Assembly (NCBI GenBank): GCA_016191555.1
Contig: JACPVX010000051.1
Coordinates: 62,001 to 126,000, forward strand
Source of the DNA: Bacteroidota bacterium
Lineage (GTDB): Bacteria; Bacteroidota; Bacteroidia; Cytophagales; Cyclobacteriaceae
DNA: 64,000 nucleotides
Reading direction: 5' to 3'
Part shown: piece after piece, positions 45,274 through 54,066 of the stretch
Layout of the letters: every line of letters begins with the position of its first letter
Position numbering within the stretch: the stretch's first letter is position 1
The notes under the pieces: model-generated
What the model saw: only the letters and a program-made list of their open reading frames with translations
Told to the model about the DNA's origin: nothing
Databases searched by the model: none
Program-made: the position numbers and the translations under genes

Positions 45274-46749
45274 ATGGGTTGTGCTTGTGGAACAAAAAAA
45301 GACGGTAAGGTATCCGGTTGTAACAACAACGGAGCCTGTGGCACAGGCGGCTGCAATAAAATGAATGTTTTCGATTGGCTCTCGAACATGGAGATGCCGG
45401 TGGAGGATAAATTTAATGTGGTCGAAGTGCGATTTAAAAATGGCCGTAAAGATTTTTACCGCAATACGGAGAAGCTCCAGTTGACAACAGGAGACGCTAT
45501 CATCGTAGAATCTCAAACAGGACATCATCTTGGCCATGTTTCTTTGCAGGGCGAATTGGTGCGCTTGCAAATGCAAAAGAAGAAAGTGGCCAATGACGAT
45601 GAGATCAAAAAAATCTACCGCATTGCGCACCAGCGCGATCTCGAAAAGTTCGAGGAAATCAAAAAACGCGATAACCCTACACTTTATCGCGCGCGTGAAA
45701 TCATCAAACAATATAAGCTAGCCATGAAGCTCTCAGATGTAGAGTATCAGGCGGACAATACCAAAGCAACATTCTTCTACTCAGCCGAGGATCGCGTTGA
45801 TTTCAGAGAGTTGATCAAACAACTGGCTGCCGAGTTTAAAGTGCGGGTGGAAATGCGCCAAATCTCTTTGCGCCAGGAGGCGGGCCGCTTAGGCGGAATT
45901 GGTGTGTGCGGACGAGAATTGTGTTGCTCCACGTGGCTAAGCGATTTCAAAAATGTGGCCACCAGCGCGGCACGTTATCAAAATTTATCACTCAATCCTA
46001 GTAAACTCTCGGGCCAGTGTGGCCGATTGAAATGTTGTCTCAACTATGAGTTGGAAACATACATGGAGGCCTTGAAATTTATTCCAGATATTGAGGCCCC
46101 CTTGCTGACTGAACAAGGTGAAGCACGTTTGCAAAAGACGGACATCTTCAGACGCATCATGTGGTTTGGCTACAAGGAAGACAACAACTGGTATCCGCTC
46201 AATGTCGATCGAGTGAATGAAATCCTTCTGATGAATAAGGAAGGAAAGAAACCAGCGACACTTCAAATCAATCAGGAAGAAGTTCGCGCTCCGCTGAGTA
46301 CGCTCAATAGCGATTTGGAGAGCATGGATAAGAAGTTTAAGAACAAGTCGGGTAAGAATAAAAATCGCAACCGCGATAAGCGCGAGCAGCCAAAAAATGC
46401 GGGCAATGCCAATCCGAATCAGCAACGGAATCAAAACCGCAATCAAAATCAAGGCAACGCAAATCGCAACGCCAACAATCCGAATTCGAATCCAAGTCCG
46501 AATCCTAACCCAAATTCGTCTCCGAATCCAAACCAAAATAAAGGCCAACAGCCAAACCCTAACCAAAACAGGAACAACCAAAACCGAAACAATCCCAATA
46601 GGAATAATCCGAACAGGAACAATCCCAATCGCAATAATCCAAACCAAGGCAATGCGAATCGGAATAACCCCAATCGGCCAGGTGGCAACCCCAACAACCG
46701 CAATAAACCGAACAACAATCCTAACTCAACCCCTCCGGAAAGTGTATGA
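45274..46749 (+). CDS. ricT: RicT/PSP1-family Fe-S regulatory protein with an Asn-Pro-rich tail
   Basis: 491 residues from the ATG at 45274. The alternative upstream start adds 30 unlike residues. An N-terminal Cys-rich stretch (GCACGTKKDG, then GACGTGGC) precedes the PSP1 domain (~45-325) with the conserved Cys clusters GVCGRELCC and GQCGRLKCCLNYE. In Bacillus, RicT(YaaT)-RicA-RicF forms an Fe-S complex that affects RNase Y and development; the role in Bacteroidota is unsettled. A basic, Asn/Pro/Arg-rich tail of about 120 residues follows, including the tandem repeat at 46561-46650. Its stop overlaps the gldH start (ATGA). This pairing with gldH is common in gliding Bacteroidota. Confidence 0.9.
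   Translation: MGCACGTKKDGKVSGCNNNGACGTGGCNKMNVFDWLSNMEMPVEDKFNVVEVRFKNGRKDFYRNTEKLQLTTGDAIIVESQTGHHLGHVSLQGELVRLQMQKKKVANDDEIKKIYRIAHQRDLEKFEEIKKRDNPTLYRAREIIKQYKLAMKLSDVEYQADNTKATFFYSAEDRVDFRELIKQLAAEFKVRVEMRQISLRQEAGRLGGIGVCGRELCCSTWLSDFKNVATSAARYQNLSLNPSKLSGQCGRLKCCLNYELETYMEALKFIPDIEAPLLTEQGEARLQKTDIFRRIMWFGYKEDNNWYPLNVDRVNEILLMNKEGKKPATLQINQEEVRAPLSTLNSDLESMDKKFKNKSGKNKNRNRDKREQPKNAGNANPNQQRNQNRNQNQGNANRNANNPNSNPSPNPNPNSSPNPNQNKGQQPNPNQNRNNQNRNNPNRNNPNRNNPNRNNPNQGNANRNNPNRPGGNPNNRNKPNNNPNSTPPESV
46561..46650 (+). repeat. 15-bp tandem repeat coding NxNRN in the RicT tail
   Basis: Six adjacent 15-base units encode NQNRN, NQNRN, NPNRN, NPNRN, NPNRN and NPNQG. The DNA varies at third positions while the amino-acid pattern is held. 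Similar but less regular Asn-Pro repeats extend on both sides, from about 46400 to 46740. Confidence 0.9.
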
Positions 46750-47219
46750 GGCGTAGTTTCATTTTTGTCATTTTGGTTTTTCTTTTTTCGTGCGATTCCA
46801 ATCGTGTATTTGAAGACAACGTAGAGTTTGCAGACCGAACTTGGAAAATTTCTGAACCTGCTTTGCTGGAGTTTCAGATTGCCGATGCTTCTAAATCGTA
46901 TAACTTATACTTGGATATTCGCAATTCAATTGATTACCCATACTCGCGCATTTTTGTCAATTATTCATTGCAAGATTCGGCCGGAGGTGAGTTAGCAAAA
47001 AAGCTGATGGCTGAATATCTTTTTGATCAGAAAACAGGAGCGCCCAATGGCAGCAGTGGCTTAGGCGATATTTACGATCATCAATTTCCCATTGCAGAAA
47101 ATTTGAAGTTTGAAAAAGTAGGTAAGTACAAAGCTCGATTTGAACAATTTATGCGCAAAGATACCTTGCAAGGAATTTTGGCTGTGGGCTTACGAGTGGA
47201 AGAAGTAGTCAAGCCCTAA
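46746..47219 (+). CDS. gldH: Gliding-motility lipoprotein GldH
   Basis: 157 residues. A lipoprotein signal ends in LFLFSC (Cys16). The body follows the GldH pattern: 'FEDNVEFADRTWKISEPALLEFQI', then 'LDIRNSIDYPYSRIFVNYSLQD', and the 'SSGLGDIYDHQFPI' block with 'GKYKARFEQFMRKDTLQGILAVGLRVE'. In Flavobacterium johnsoniae GldH is needed for gliding and for the type IX system's motility output. It is inner-membrane or periplasmic-face attached. It overlaps ricT as ATGA. No other gld genes are in the window. Confidence 0.9.
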   Translation: MRRSFIFVILVFLFSCDSNRVFEDNVEFADRTWKISEPALLEFQIADASKSYNLYLDIRNSIDYPYSRIFVNYSLQDSAGGELAKKLMAEYLFDQKTGAPNGSSGLGDIYDHQFPIAENLKFEKVGKYKARFEQFMRKDTLQGILAVGLRVEEVVKP

Positions 47220-47237
47220 CTTTTCGTCCTATTAAAA

Positions 47238-48860
47238 TTATTTCGTTGAGAGCGTTGCCTTTCTGGCCTTTGCCATTTTTACTGCCTCGTAAGCGTTTAC
47301 CAATCCGCCCGTTTCACTTAAACTTTCAAACGGCACTTCTTCTTTGGTGCCTGGCTTCTGCACTTTCAATTGATCGAACTTACGACTCGATTTAAGTAAA
47401 ATGTCTTTCACTTCAAGTGCGCTTAGTTCTGGAAAGTAAGACATTAACAAGGCGGCCACCCCCGCAGCAGAGGGGCTCGCCATGCTGGTGCCATTCATAT
47501 TTTTATAATGATTGTTAGGAGTAGTAGAATAAATTTCGACACCGGGTGCAAATAGCGAAACGGATTTTTTTCCATAATTGGAAAAATTGCCAACAAAATC
47601 TTCCTTAGCCCCCCATGATGAAGCTCCTACTTCGATCCAGTTTTTTGCCACTTTGCCATTCAAGTATTTTCGGGTAGGAAAATCAGTTTCTTTGTCCATA
47701 TCATCTGCATCATTTCCAGCCGCATGAATCAGCAGCACACCTTTTTGTTCGGCATACTTCACCGCTTTGTCTACAAAGGCTTTTTCGGGTGAGAAGGATT
47801 TGCCAAAACTCATATTGATGATTTGAGCACCATTGTCTACCGCATAGATAATCGCATTGGCTACATCTTTGTCACGTTCATCGCCATTGGGTACTGCGCG
47901 CACCGCCATGATTCGTACATTATCGGCAATGCCCTTTATACCGATAGAATTGTTTCGGTCAGCACCAATGATTCCGGCCACGTGAGTTCCATGTTCTGGG
48001 TCTGCACCTTTCACATCGTTATTGCCATAGAAGCGTTCCGTCAAATTAGCGTAGGTGTCGCCAACAATTTTGCGAGAGTCGAATTCTGTGTTGTAACCAT
48101 ACTTTACAATCACTTCGTAATAATCTACCGCTTCTTTTATTTCGGCTAGGTAGCCCTCAATATCTGCATCATCGCCCTGCGATTTATAAATACCCACAAC
48201 CACACTTTTGCTAAAGAGAAGTTTCGGATTGGTGGTGGTGATGGCGCGAACGGCTTCGGGATTCAATTGGGTAGTATTCAAAAACTTTTTCACACTATCA
48301 ACACTCGATTTGGTATAGCGATAGGCCGTTGAGTAAAGTTTGTATTGCTGCTCATTCTTGATTTTCAATTTTTTGTACTTGTCTTTTATTTTCAAAAAGC
48401 CTTCATAATCTGTACGATGTTTTTTTCGAGCCTTGATGGAATCAGCCGCGTCAAATTTTTTAGTGAGGCGCATGTATTCGCGCGTAAGCTCATACGTATC
48501 GGGGCCTACATTTCCGTCCTTGCCGCCAATAAAATTCCAGCCGTGTACATCATCCACATATCCGTTTTTGTCATCATCAATTCCGTTGCCGGGAATTTCC
48601 TTTTCATTTACCCAAATAATGCTTTTTAGATCTTCATGGTCGATATCAATTCCGGAGTCGATAACAGCAACCAGCACCCTACGCGAAGGTTGGTCTTTCA
48701 AAAGAGTAGCATAAGTGCGCTCAGAACTTACACCTTGCAGACTATCCTGCTCTGGGTCTTTCAGGAACCAATCGGTCGGAATTTCTTTTTTGGAGGATTG
48801 TGCGAATAAACTGCCACTAAGGAGTACACAAACAAGAATACGCAACATAGAAGTCGTCAT
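47238..48860 (-). CDS. Exported S8 (subtilisin-like) serine peptidase with a large insert
   Basis: 540 residues with a signal peptide (MLRILVCVLLSGSLFAQ). The catalytic triad is complete: Asp68 (VIDSGID), His290 (EHGTHVAG) and Ser459 (NGTSMASP); the oxyanion Asn383 is in HAAGND. The Asp-His gap is about 222 residues instead of the usual ~35. The extra stretch (about 100-280) is charged and helical (KARKKHRTDYEGFLKIKDKYKKLK) and looks like an inserted domain. There is no type IX sorting domain at the C-terminus. It probably acts in the periplasm or outside the cell. It converges with gldH (18-base gap). Confidence 0.9.
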   Translation of the reverse strand: MTTSMLRILVCVLLSGSLFAQSSKKEIPTDWFLKDPEQDSLQGVSSERTYATLLKDQPSRRVLVAVIDSGIDIDHEDLKSIIWVNEKEIPGNGIDDDKNGYVDDVHGWNFIGGKDGNVGPDTYELTREYMRLTKKFDAADSIKARKKHRTDYEGFLKIKDKYKKLKIKNEQQYKLYSTAYRYTKSSVDSVKKFLNTTQLNPEAVRAITTTNPKLLFSKSVVVGIYKSQGDDADIEGYLAEIKEAVDYYEVIVKYGYNTEFDSRKIVGDTYANLTERFYGNNDVKGADPEHGTHVAGIIGADRNNSIGIKGIADNVRIMAVRAVPNGDERDKDVANAIIYAVDNGAQIINMSFGKSFSPEKAFVDKAVKYAEQKGVLLIHAAGNDADDMDKETDFPTRKYLNGKVAKNWIEVGASSWGAKEDFVGNFSNYGKKSVSLFAPGVEIYSTTPNNHYKNMNGTSMASPSAAGVAALLMSYFPELSALEVKDILLKSSRKFDQLKVQKPGTKEEVPFESLSETGGLVNAYEAVKMAKARKATLSTK

Positions 48861-49197
48861 TGATCAAATCATTAGAGTTAACTGTGTCAACAGTCAAAAA
48901 GCGCGCCAAGATAGTTTTAAAGACGTGTTTTGCCACTTCTTTTTCTTCGAATGGACGTTCGAAAACCTGATAAGACATTCATTTTTGTTCAAAGATGGCC
49001 GATATCTTACTTCGGTAGGGCACAACCAAAAATGGAAAGTATTAGAAAATGGAATATCCTGACCTTTGATTCATTAAACCACTGTACTATGATTGAAATC
49101 TACTTTATATCTGTCGGGCTTTTTTTTACGATATTTTTTAGTTTAGCCTACCGTTTTCAATTAAAACTATCTCAGGCTTAATTTTTACGAAGTCCTT

Positions 49198-49230
49198 TTT
49201 TTAGCCTCATTTCATTCTTTTTAGCCTCAT
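49198..49230 (+). repeat. Direct repeat upstream of the caspase gene
   Basis: TTTTTAGCCTCAT occurs at 49198-49210 and again at 49218-49230, exactly 20 bases apart, or about two DNA turns. The pair lies about 65-100 bases upstream of the -7 box. It could be a regulator site; no regulator is identified. Confidence 0.6.
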
Positions 49231-49294
49231 CGGGCTTTTTGGTTCGGTCTTTGCATTATCAGGTTACCTTTCAAGTACTTACCGATAAATTTGA

Positions 49295-49302
49295 TAACTT
49301 TG
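49295..49302 (+). promoter_or_regulatory. Promoter -7 box for the WD40-caspase gene
   Basis: TAACTTTG, an exact TAnnTTTG match, lies 26 bases before the ATG at 49328. The -33 region reads TTTC rather than TTTG. Confidence 0.5.
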
Positions 49303-49327
49303 ATATTGAACTAAAGATGTCTTCCCG

Positions 49328-52300
49328 ATGATAAAATCAGCAACACTTACTGTCGTCTTTTATCTTATCTCTTGTGCCCTTTTTGCGCAGACTGGCATCC
49401 CGCGGATTGTAATCAACTCGATGGGGCACTCCGCCAAGGTTCAAAACCTCAATTTCACTCCGGATGGAGAACGAATCATTTCCGTTTCCGAAGACAAAAC
49501 GGTACGCGTATGGAATGCCCGAAATGGCGAAATGTTGAAAAAATATGAATCAGAGATCGGAGATGGCTCGAATGGCATGCTCTATGCATCGGCATTATCA
49601 CCGGATGGTAATTTACTTGCCATTGCTGGTTACACTATAACAAAAGACAATCAGGTTTATATCGTCATTATTGATTTGAAAAAAGGTGTGCAAGTAGCTA
49701 CCGCTTTGGGTCATACGAACGTAATAAACAGTCTTGCTTTTACAGGAAACGGGAAATATCTGGTCAGCGGCAGTGATGACAATAGTTTGAAAGTGTGGAC
49801 AGTGGATGGCTCCTCCAGCTACAAAGTGGCGCTTTCCATTTCTACCGGTTTTCCGGTCAAGTATCTTTCCATGAATCCGGTTACGATGGATGTAGCTGTC
49901 GCTTGCGAAGGCAAGACAGAAATTTTAGTGTATAGCTTAAGCGCACTTGAAAAAGGAGTAGCCAAATTCAATCCACGATTTTGGAATAGACATCGTGGAG
50001 AGATAAATAAATTGGCCTACTCTGCGGATGGAATGTATTTAGCATCGAGCAGCCAAGAGAATGAATTTAAGTTGTGGCGAGCGGATGGATCAATTGTAAA
50101 AGAATGGTCGAGTGAGGCGCCCATCAACGCGATGGCCTTCTCTCACGATTCAAAAATTTTAGTGGCTTTGGATGCAGCAGGGCATGGTGTTAGCTATGGC
50201 GTTCCGGGTGGCAATAAATTCACCGACTTTAATGGCCATAATAACACTGTTTTTGCAGCCGCATTTTCTCCGGTAGACGATGGCAGCTATGTGGTAGCCT
50301 CGGCCGGTGGAAATAACAACGAAATTTATTTTTGGAATCCTATCAATGGTAAAACCATTCGCAAGGTAAAAGGCAAAGGAAGTGCTATCCGCGACTTGGC
50401 ATTTGGTACGGGATTAGAATTGTTTGTAGCGCAAGATGTGAACGGTAAAGAAGGTGAGTATGAGCGAAGCTTTGATTTTGCCTCCATGAAATTGAATGCA
50501 ACTTCGCCACAGTTCAATAAACCTTCTCAGGATTTTAATAAAGGGATTTCACAGAGTTCAGAAACGGTGCTGGATTTGCCCAAAGGAAAGAAAATCGAAA
50601 ATGCACCGGAAGAAGATGGACGTATTTTGGATTACCAGGCAATGGCCGATGGCATTGTGGTAGCTAGTGATTTCTCATTGAAGTTGTATGACAAGAATGG
50701 GTTTTTTCAAAAAGAATTTATTGGACATGCTGGTGGTGTGCGAGCAGTTACCATCAGTGCCGATGGACGCTATCTTGCATCGGGTGGCGAAGATCAAACC
50801 ATTATTTTATGGAAACTTTCTGAGTCTGGTGCAGCACCTTCTATGCGTCAGGCATTTCCGGATGCGGACTGGGCGAATTTCTTTTCATCGCTACCCTGCG
50901 ACTCACTGACCAAAGAGCCATCTAAAAAAGCGTGGAAAGATGTCATTGATTATTTGAAAGCTAACGGTGATAAAACCTACCGTGGTATTGAAGAAGTATA
51001 TAAAAACCTTGGCGAGGCGGTGATGCCTTTTGCCACGCTATTTTTGGCCGAAGATAATGAATGGGTATGTTGGGCGCACAAGGGATACTTTGCCTGTACT
51101 TCTTCCGGAAGTCAATATTTTGGCTGGCACGTCAATCGTGGAATTGACAAGCTGGCCGACTTTTATACAGCAGAGCAATATTTTGAAATTCTCTATCGCC
51201 CAAAGCAAATGGAGAAAAGTATTTCGCAAGGCAGGAGGGTAGAAGATATTTTGCGTGAAGAAGGTGAGCGTTTATTTGATCTTTCAAAATTACACCGTCC
51301 TTCGGCCGGATTCTTTACATCGGATGGATTGCATGACAAAGGATTGGTGGACTACCAAAATGGAAAGCTCGTAACTACGCAAAAATCGTTACCTCTGGAA
51401 GTTGAAATCTTCGATGGAGGAAGCGGTATTCGCGAAGTAAATATTTATCAGAATGATAAATTGATCATCAACGATAACGAAGGTTTAAAGACCAAGGGCG
51501 AAGGAGATAAACTGGTGAAAACGTATAACATCGATTTACTCAACGAGACCAATGAGTTTAAAGTAGTGGTGGTTAATTTTCAACGCATTGAATCACGCCC
51601 CGAAATTTTGAAAATTGAATATGTGGGGAAGGTCATTGCAACATCTACATTACACATGCTCGTGGTTGGTATTAATAAATATCAGAACGCTTCTTACAAT
51701 TTGAACTATGCGCAACCGGATGCAAAATCGTTCACCGAGAAATTGGTGGAGCAGGGGCAAAGCATTTATAAAGCCATTAATAAAATTGAACTGTATGACG
51801 AAAATGCCACCAAGGCTAAAATTGTAGATGGCTTTAAGCAAATAGCTTCTAAAGCACAACCGCAAGATGTGTTTGTTTTTTTCTATGCGGGACATGGAAG
51901 CTTGGATGAAGAGACAAAGGATAAAGATGGTGAGTCCCCATTCTACTTTGTACCAACCGATGTTACCAAGTTGTATGGAGATGCACAACAATTAGCTACA
52001 AAAGGATTATCGGATGGCGAATTGAAGGATTACCTGACCAAGATCCGGTCGACCAAGCAAATCGTATTAATGGATGCCTGTCACTCAGGCGCAGCGCTAA
52101 AAGGTATGAAGACTCGGGCTGCCGCCAACGATGAGAAAGCGATGGTACAACTAGCGCGAAGTTCCGGGGTTGTGATGATTGCGTCTTCCGGCTCGAAACA
52201 ATTCGCCACCGAGTTTGATATTTTAAAACATGGTGTGTTTACTTATGCCTTGTTAGAAGCACTCGATGGCAAAGCCGGAAATGGAGACAACAAGATTACT

Positions 52301-52432
52301 GTAAACGAATTGAAATTCTATATGGAAGAAAGGGTGCCAGAGTTGACGAAACAATATGGAGGAGAAGCTCAGTACCCAACCGGATTTATGCGAGGAAATG
52401 ACTTCCCGATATCCGTGGTAAACAAGGAATAG
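49328..52432 (+). CDS. Exported WD40-repeat protein with a C-terminal caspase-like (C14) domain
   Basis: 1034 residues. A signal peptide (FYLISCALFAQ) is followed by WD40 repeats over about 25-500 ('NLNFTPDGERIISVSEDKTVRVW', 'LAFTGNGKYLVSGSDDNSLKVW', 'VTISADGRYLASGGEDQTIILW'), a linker with an Ig-like 'REVNIYQNDKLIIND' stretch (~690-770), and a caspase-like domain over ~775-1030. The catalytic dyad is His856 (FYAGHGS) and Cys918 (MDACHSG), both intact. Metacaspase-type enzymes cleave after Arg or Lys; here the protein is secreted, which is less common than cytoplasmic forms. The propeller probably binds partners or substrate. It stands alone between a promoter box and a terminator. Autoprocessing is inference. 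Confidence 0.9.
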   Translation: MIKSATLTVVFYLISCALFAQTGIPRIVINSMGHSAKVQNLNFTPDGERIISVSEDKTVRVWNARNGEMLKKYESEIGDGSNGMLYASALSPDGNLLAIAGYTITKDNQVYIVIIDLKKGVQVATALGHTNVINSLAFTGNGKYLVSGSDDNSLKVWTVDGSSSYKVALSISTGFPVKYLSMNPVTMDVAVACEGKTEILVYSLSALEKGVAKFNPRFWNRHRGEINKLAYSADGMYLASSSQENEFKLWRADGSIVKEWSSEAPINAMAFSHDSKILVALDAAGHGVSYGVPGGNKFTDFNGHNNTVFAAAFSPVDDGSYVVASAGGNNNEIYFWNPINGKTIRKVKGKGSAIRDLAFGTGLELFVAQDVNGKEGEYERSFDFASMKLNATSPQFNKPSQDFNKGISQSSETVLDLPKGKKIENAPEEDGRILDYQAMADGIVVASDFSLKLYDKNGFFQKEFIGHAGGVRAVTISADGRYLASGGEDQTIILWKLSESGAAPSMRQAFPDADWANFFSSLPCDSLTKEPSKKAWKDVIDYLKANGDKTYRGIEEVYKNLGEAVMPFATLFLAEDNEWVCWAHKGYFACTSSGSQYFGWHVNRGIDKLADFYTAEQYFEILYRPKQMEKSISQGRRVEDILREEGERLFDLSKLHRPSAGFFTSDGLHDKGLVDYQNGKLVTTQKSLPLEVEIFDGGSGIREVNIYQNDKLIINDNEGLKTKGEGDKLVKTYNIDLLNETNEFKVVVVNFQRIESRPEILKIEYVGKVIATSTLHMLVVGINKYQNASYNLNYAQPDAKSFTEKLVEQGQSIYKAINKIELYDENATKAKIVDGFKQIASKAQPQDVFVFFYAGHGSLDEETKDKDGESPFYFVPTDVTKLYGDAQQLATKGLSDGELKDYLTKIRSTKQIVLMDACHSGAALKGMKTRAAANDEKAMVQLARSSGVVMIASSGSKQFATEFDILKHGVFTYALLEALDGKAGNGDNKITVNELKFYMEERVPELTKQYGGEAQYPTGFMRGNDFPISVVNKE

Positions 52433-52434
52433 AG

Positions 52435-52462
52435 AAAAAGCCTGAAGAGATTCAGGCTTTTT
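52435..52462. terminator. Terminator after the WD40-caspase gene
   Basis: A perfect 12-bp stem (52435-52446 with 52451-52462, AAAAAGCCTGAA/TTCAGGCTTTTT) with a GAGA loop. The A- and T-tracts make it suitable in both directions, serving the convergent gene ending at 52467 too. Confidence 0.9.
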
Positions 52463-52466
52463 TATG

Positions 52467-52940
52467 CTAAAAGCGGATGATCAAGCTGGCACTACTGCCC
52501 GTGAAATATAACGTAGATTTTATTCTTTGATTAGAGGCAGATAATTTTGCATTGTAGAGTTCAATTGCGTTGAGAGCATGGCCTTTCGATGAACTGCTGA
52601 ATGGAATGGATGCCAGAAAAAGAGCTCCGCCTCCTGCCGCCAAAATCCACTCGGGTTGACCACCGGCCACCGCTGTCACCAATGGAACGGCTACTAACAA
52701 CCCACTACTAAAGCCAAGAATACTGCTGATCGTAGATTGGCTGCGGGCAATTTTAAATTCGTGATAGGCTTCCTGATTTTGCATCAGAAGCATCCCAACT
52801 TGTTTGCTACTCAATTGTAACGTGTCCATTTCGTATACAACACCTCCAAATGTTTTGTAAATGGATATTTTCTTTTGTGTAAGTGTTTGCCCGCTGACCG
52901 ACAGCGTACATATTAAAAATATAGGTAATAAAATCTTCAT
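52467..52940 (-). CDS. Hypothetical exported membrane-associated protein
   Basis: 157 residues. A signal peptide (MKILLPIFLICTLSVSGQ) is followed by a helical segment of ~50 residues and two short hydrophobic segments around 70-110 (ILGFSSGLLVAVPLVTAV, then ILAAGGGALFLASIPF). A central 'SSSSKGHALNAIELYNAKL' stretch and a beta-like end (STLYFTGSSASLIIRF) follow. Proteins of this shape occur widely in Bacteroidota without assigned function. A promoter-like box lies just upstream. Confidence 0.7.
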   Translation of the reverse strand: MKILLPIFLICTLSVSGQTLTQKKISIYKTFGGVVYEMDTLQLSSKQVGMLLMQNQEAYHEFKIARSQSTISSILGFSSGLLVAVPLVTAVAGGQPEWILAAGGGALFLASIPFSSSSKGHALNAIELYNAKLSASNQRIKSTLYFTGSSASLIIRF

Positions 52941-52965
52941 TGCATTGAGTGTATTTAGCTGGAAA

Positions 52966-52973
52966 CAAAAATA
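52966..52973 (-). promoter_or_regulatory. Promoter -7 box for the gene starting at 52940
   Basis: The minus strand reads TATTTTTG, an exact TAnnTTTG match, 26 bases ahead of the ATG. Confidence 0.4.
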
Positions 52974-53028
52974 TATAATTGATATTATAATCAGGTGATT
53001 GACTGACTCTAAATATCAGTCAGCATTA

Positions 53029-53931
53029 CTATTGGCCCTCATCGGGTAGCATTTCAATGTCACGAATCAATACACGTTTAGAGATGGCTTGGCCGGTTTT
53101 GGTAGCAGCTAAACCGCCCAATGCCGTTTCTTTATAGCGAGTCTCCATGCTGGCGCCAATTTCGCCCATCGCTTCAATCACTTCATCTACGGGAATAACG
53201 CTACTCACATTCGCCAACGCAATTTGTGCGGAGCTATTAGCGATAGCAGCCGCGCTCGCGTTGCGCACAACACAAGGAATTTCTACCAGGCCAGCAACCG
53301 GATCGCATACTAAACCCAACATGCATTGAACCGTGATGGCCACCGCATTAAAAATTTGATCGGTATCACCACCCAAGCAATAAACGATGGCACCAGCGCC
53401 CATGGCGGCAGCTGTGCCCGTCTCAGCCTGGCAACCACCTACTGCTCCGGCTATAGAAGCTTTTTGTTCCATGATCAGCGCGATGCCCGCAGCTAAAAGC
53501 ATGGCTTCTAAAATTTTTTTATCATCGATTGAGTGAATTTCCTGAAGGGTAAATAGAACGCCTGGCATAATGCCGGAAGCCCCAGCCGTAGGCGCAGCCA
53601 CCACGCGCCCCATGCACGAGTTTACTTCTTTGGCAGCTAATGCACGTGAGATCAAATTTTGAAATTCTTTCGAGAGAACGGGAGTAGGATAGTTATAAAC
53701 TTTCTTAGCGCCATTGTTGATCATTCCGGAGCGCGAAGTCATATCCTCGGTTAAACCAGTTTGAACAGCATCTTTCATCACGCTCCATGCCGTGGAAAGC
53801 CCCTGCCAAATTTCGGTTTCACTCCTTCCTTTTTGTTCGAGCTCGTATTCCAATACAGCTTTCACTAATAAGGTTTGAGTGGTATTGCAATAATTTTTCC
53901 ACCCATCGAATGAATCAAATAGATATGCCAT
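53029..53931 (-). CDS. sdaA: L-serine ammonia-lyase, iron-sulfur dependent, alpha-type subunit
   Basis: 300 residues, the catalytic alpha-domain of the Fe-S serine dehydratase. It has 'GRVVAAPTAGASGIMPGVLF' and 'IAGAVGGCQAETGTAAAMGAGA', and the cysteines in GGCQAE, GLVCDPV and EIPCVVRN are the expected 4Fe-4S ligands. It deaminates L-serine to pyruvate and ammonia. The beta subunit (SdaAB-like) is not next to it; it could be elsewhere or fused in a second gene. Together with gcvP nearby it points to active serine/glycine turnover. Confidence 0.9.
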   Translation of the reverse strand: MAYLFDSFDGWKNYCNTTQTLLVKAVLEYELEQKGRSETEIWQGLSTAWSVMKDAVQTGLTEDMTSRSGMINNGAKKVYNYPTPVLSKEFQNLISRALAAKEVNSCMGRVVAAPTAGASGIMPGVLFTLQEIHSIDDKKILEAMLLAAGIALIMEQKASIAGAVGGCQAETGTAAAMGAGAIVYCLGGDTDQIFNAVAITVQCMLGLVCDPVAGLVEIPCVVRNASAAAIANSSAQIALANVSSVIPVDEVIEAMGEIGASMETRYKETALGGLAATKTGQAISKRVLIRDIEMLPDEGQ

Positions 53932-54066
53932 AAGTCGAGGGATTTGAGCAACGAAGTTACGTTACCGGCTTTTGGTTTCTCAACCTTTTGTAAAATATTA
54001 TGCCATTTACATCATCAATTTTATAATCTTTGTTTTGACTTGACATTCAATTTAATCAAACCGACC

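Larger units (their letters stand above)
48861..49327. other. Intergenic region between the subtilase and the WD40-caspase genes
   Basis: 467 bases between divergent genes. It holds a 13-bp direct repeat (49198-49230) and the promoter box at 49295-49302. The open frames here lack recognisable protein features. A 30-codon frame at 49089-49181 encodes one hydrophobic segment but has no other support. No RNA gene was recognised. Confidence 0.45.

Noticed and set aside
45988-46647. A 219-codon minus-strand open frame opposite the ricT tail
   Set aside because: Its Val/Ile/Arg-rich sequence is just the reverse reading of the Asn-Pro codon repeats. It has no start context and no family character.
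46561-46650. Possible CRISPR-like array
   Set aside because: The 15-base units are back to back with no spacers and are in frame inside ricT, so this is a coding tandem repeat.
46397-46756. A 119-codon plus-strand frame with repeated Thr/Ile
   Set aside because: It is the shifted reading of the same ricT tail repeat and overlaps the ricT stop and gldH start.
48715-49062. A 115-codon frame in the intergenic region before the caspase gene
   Set aside because: Its first half is antisense to the subtilase N-terminus, and the rest has no recognisable protein pattern.
49089-49181. 30-residue hydrophobic peptide gene
   Set aside because: A single hydrophobic stretch in an A+T-rich intergenic region with no promoter box, homology or neighbour overlap. 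It was not called.
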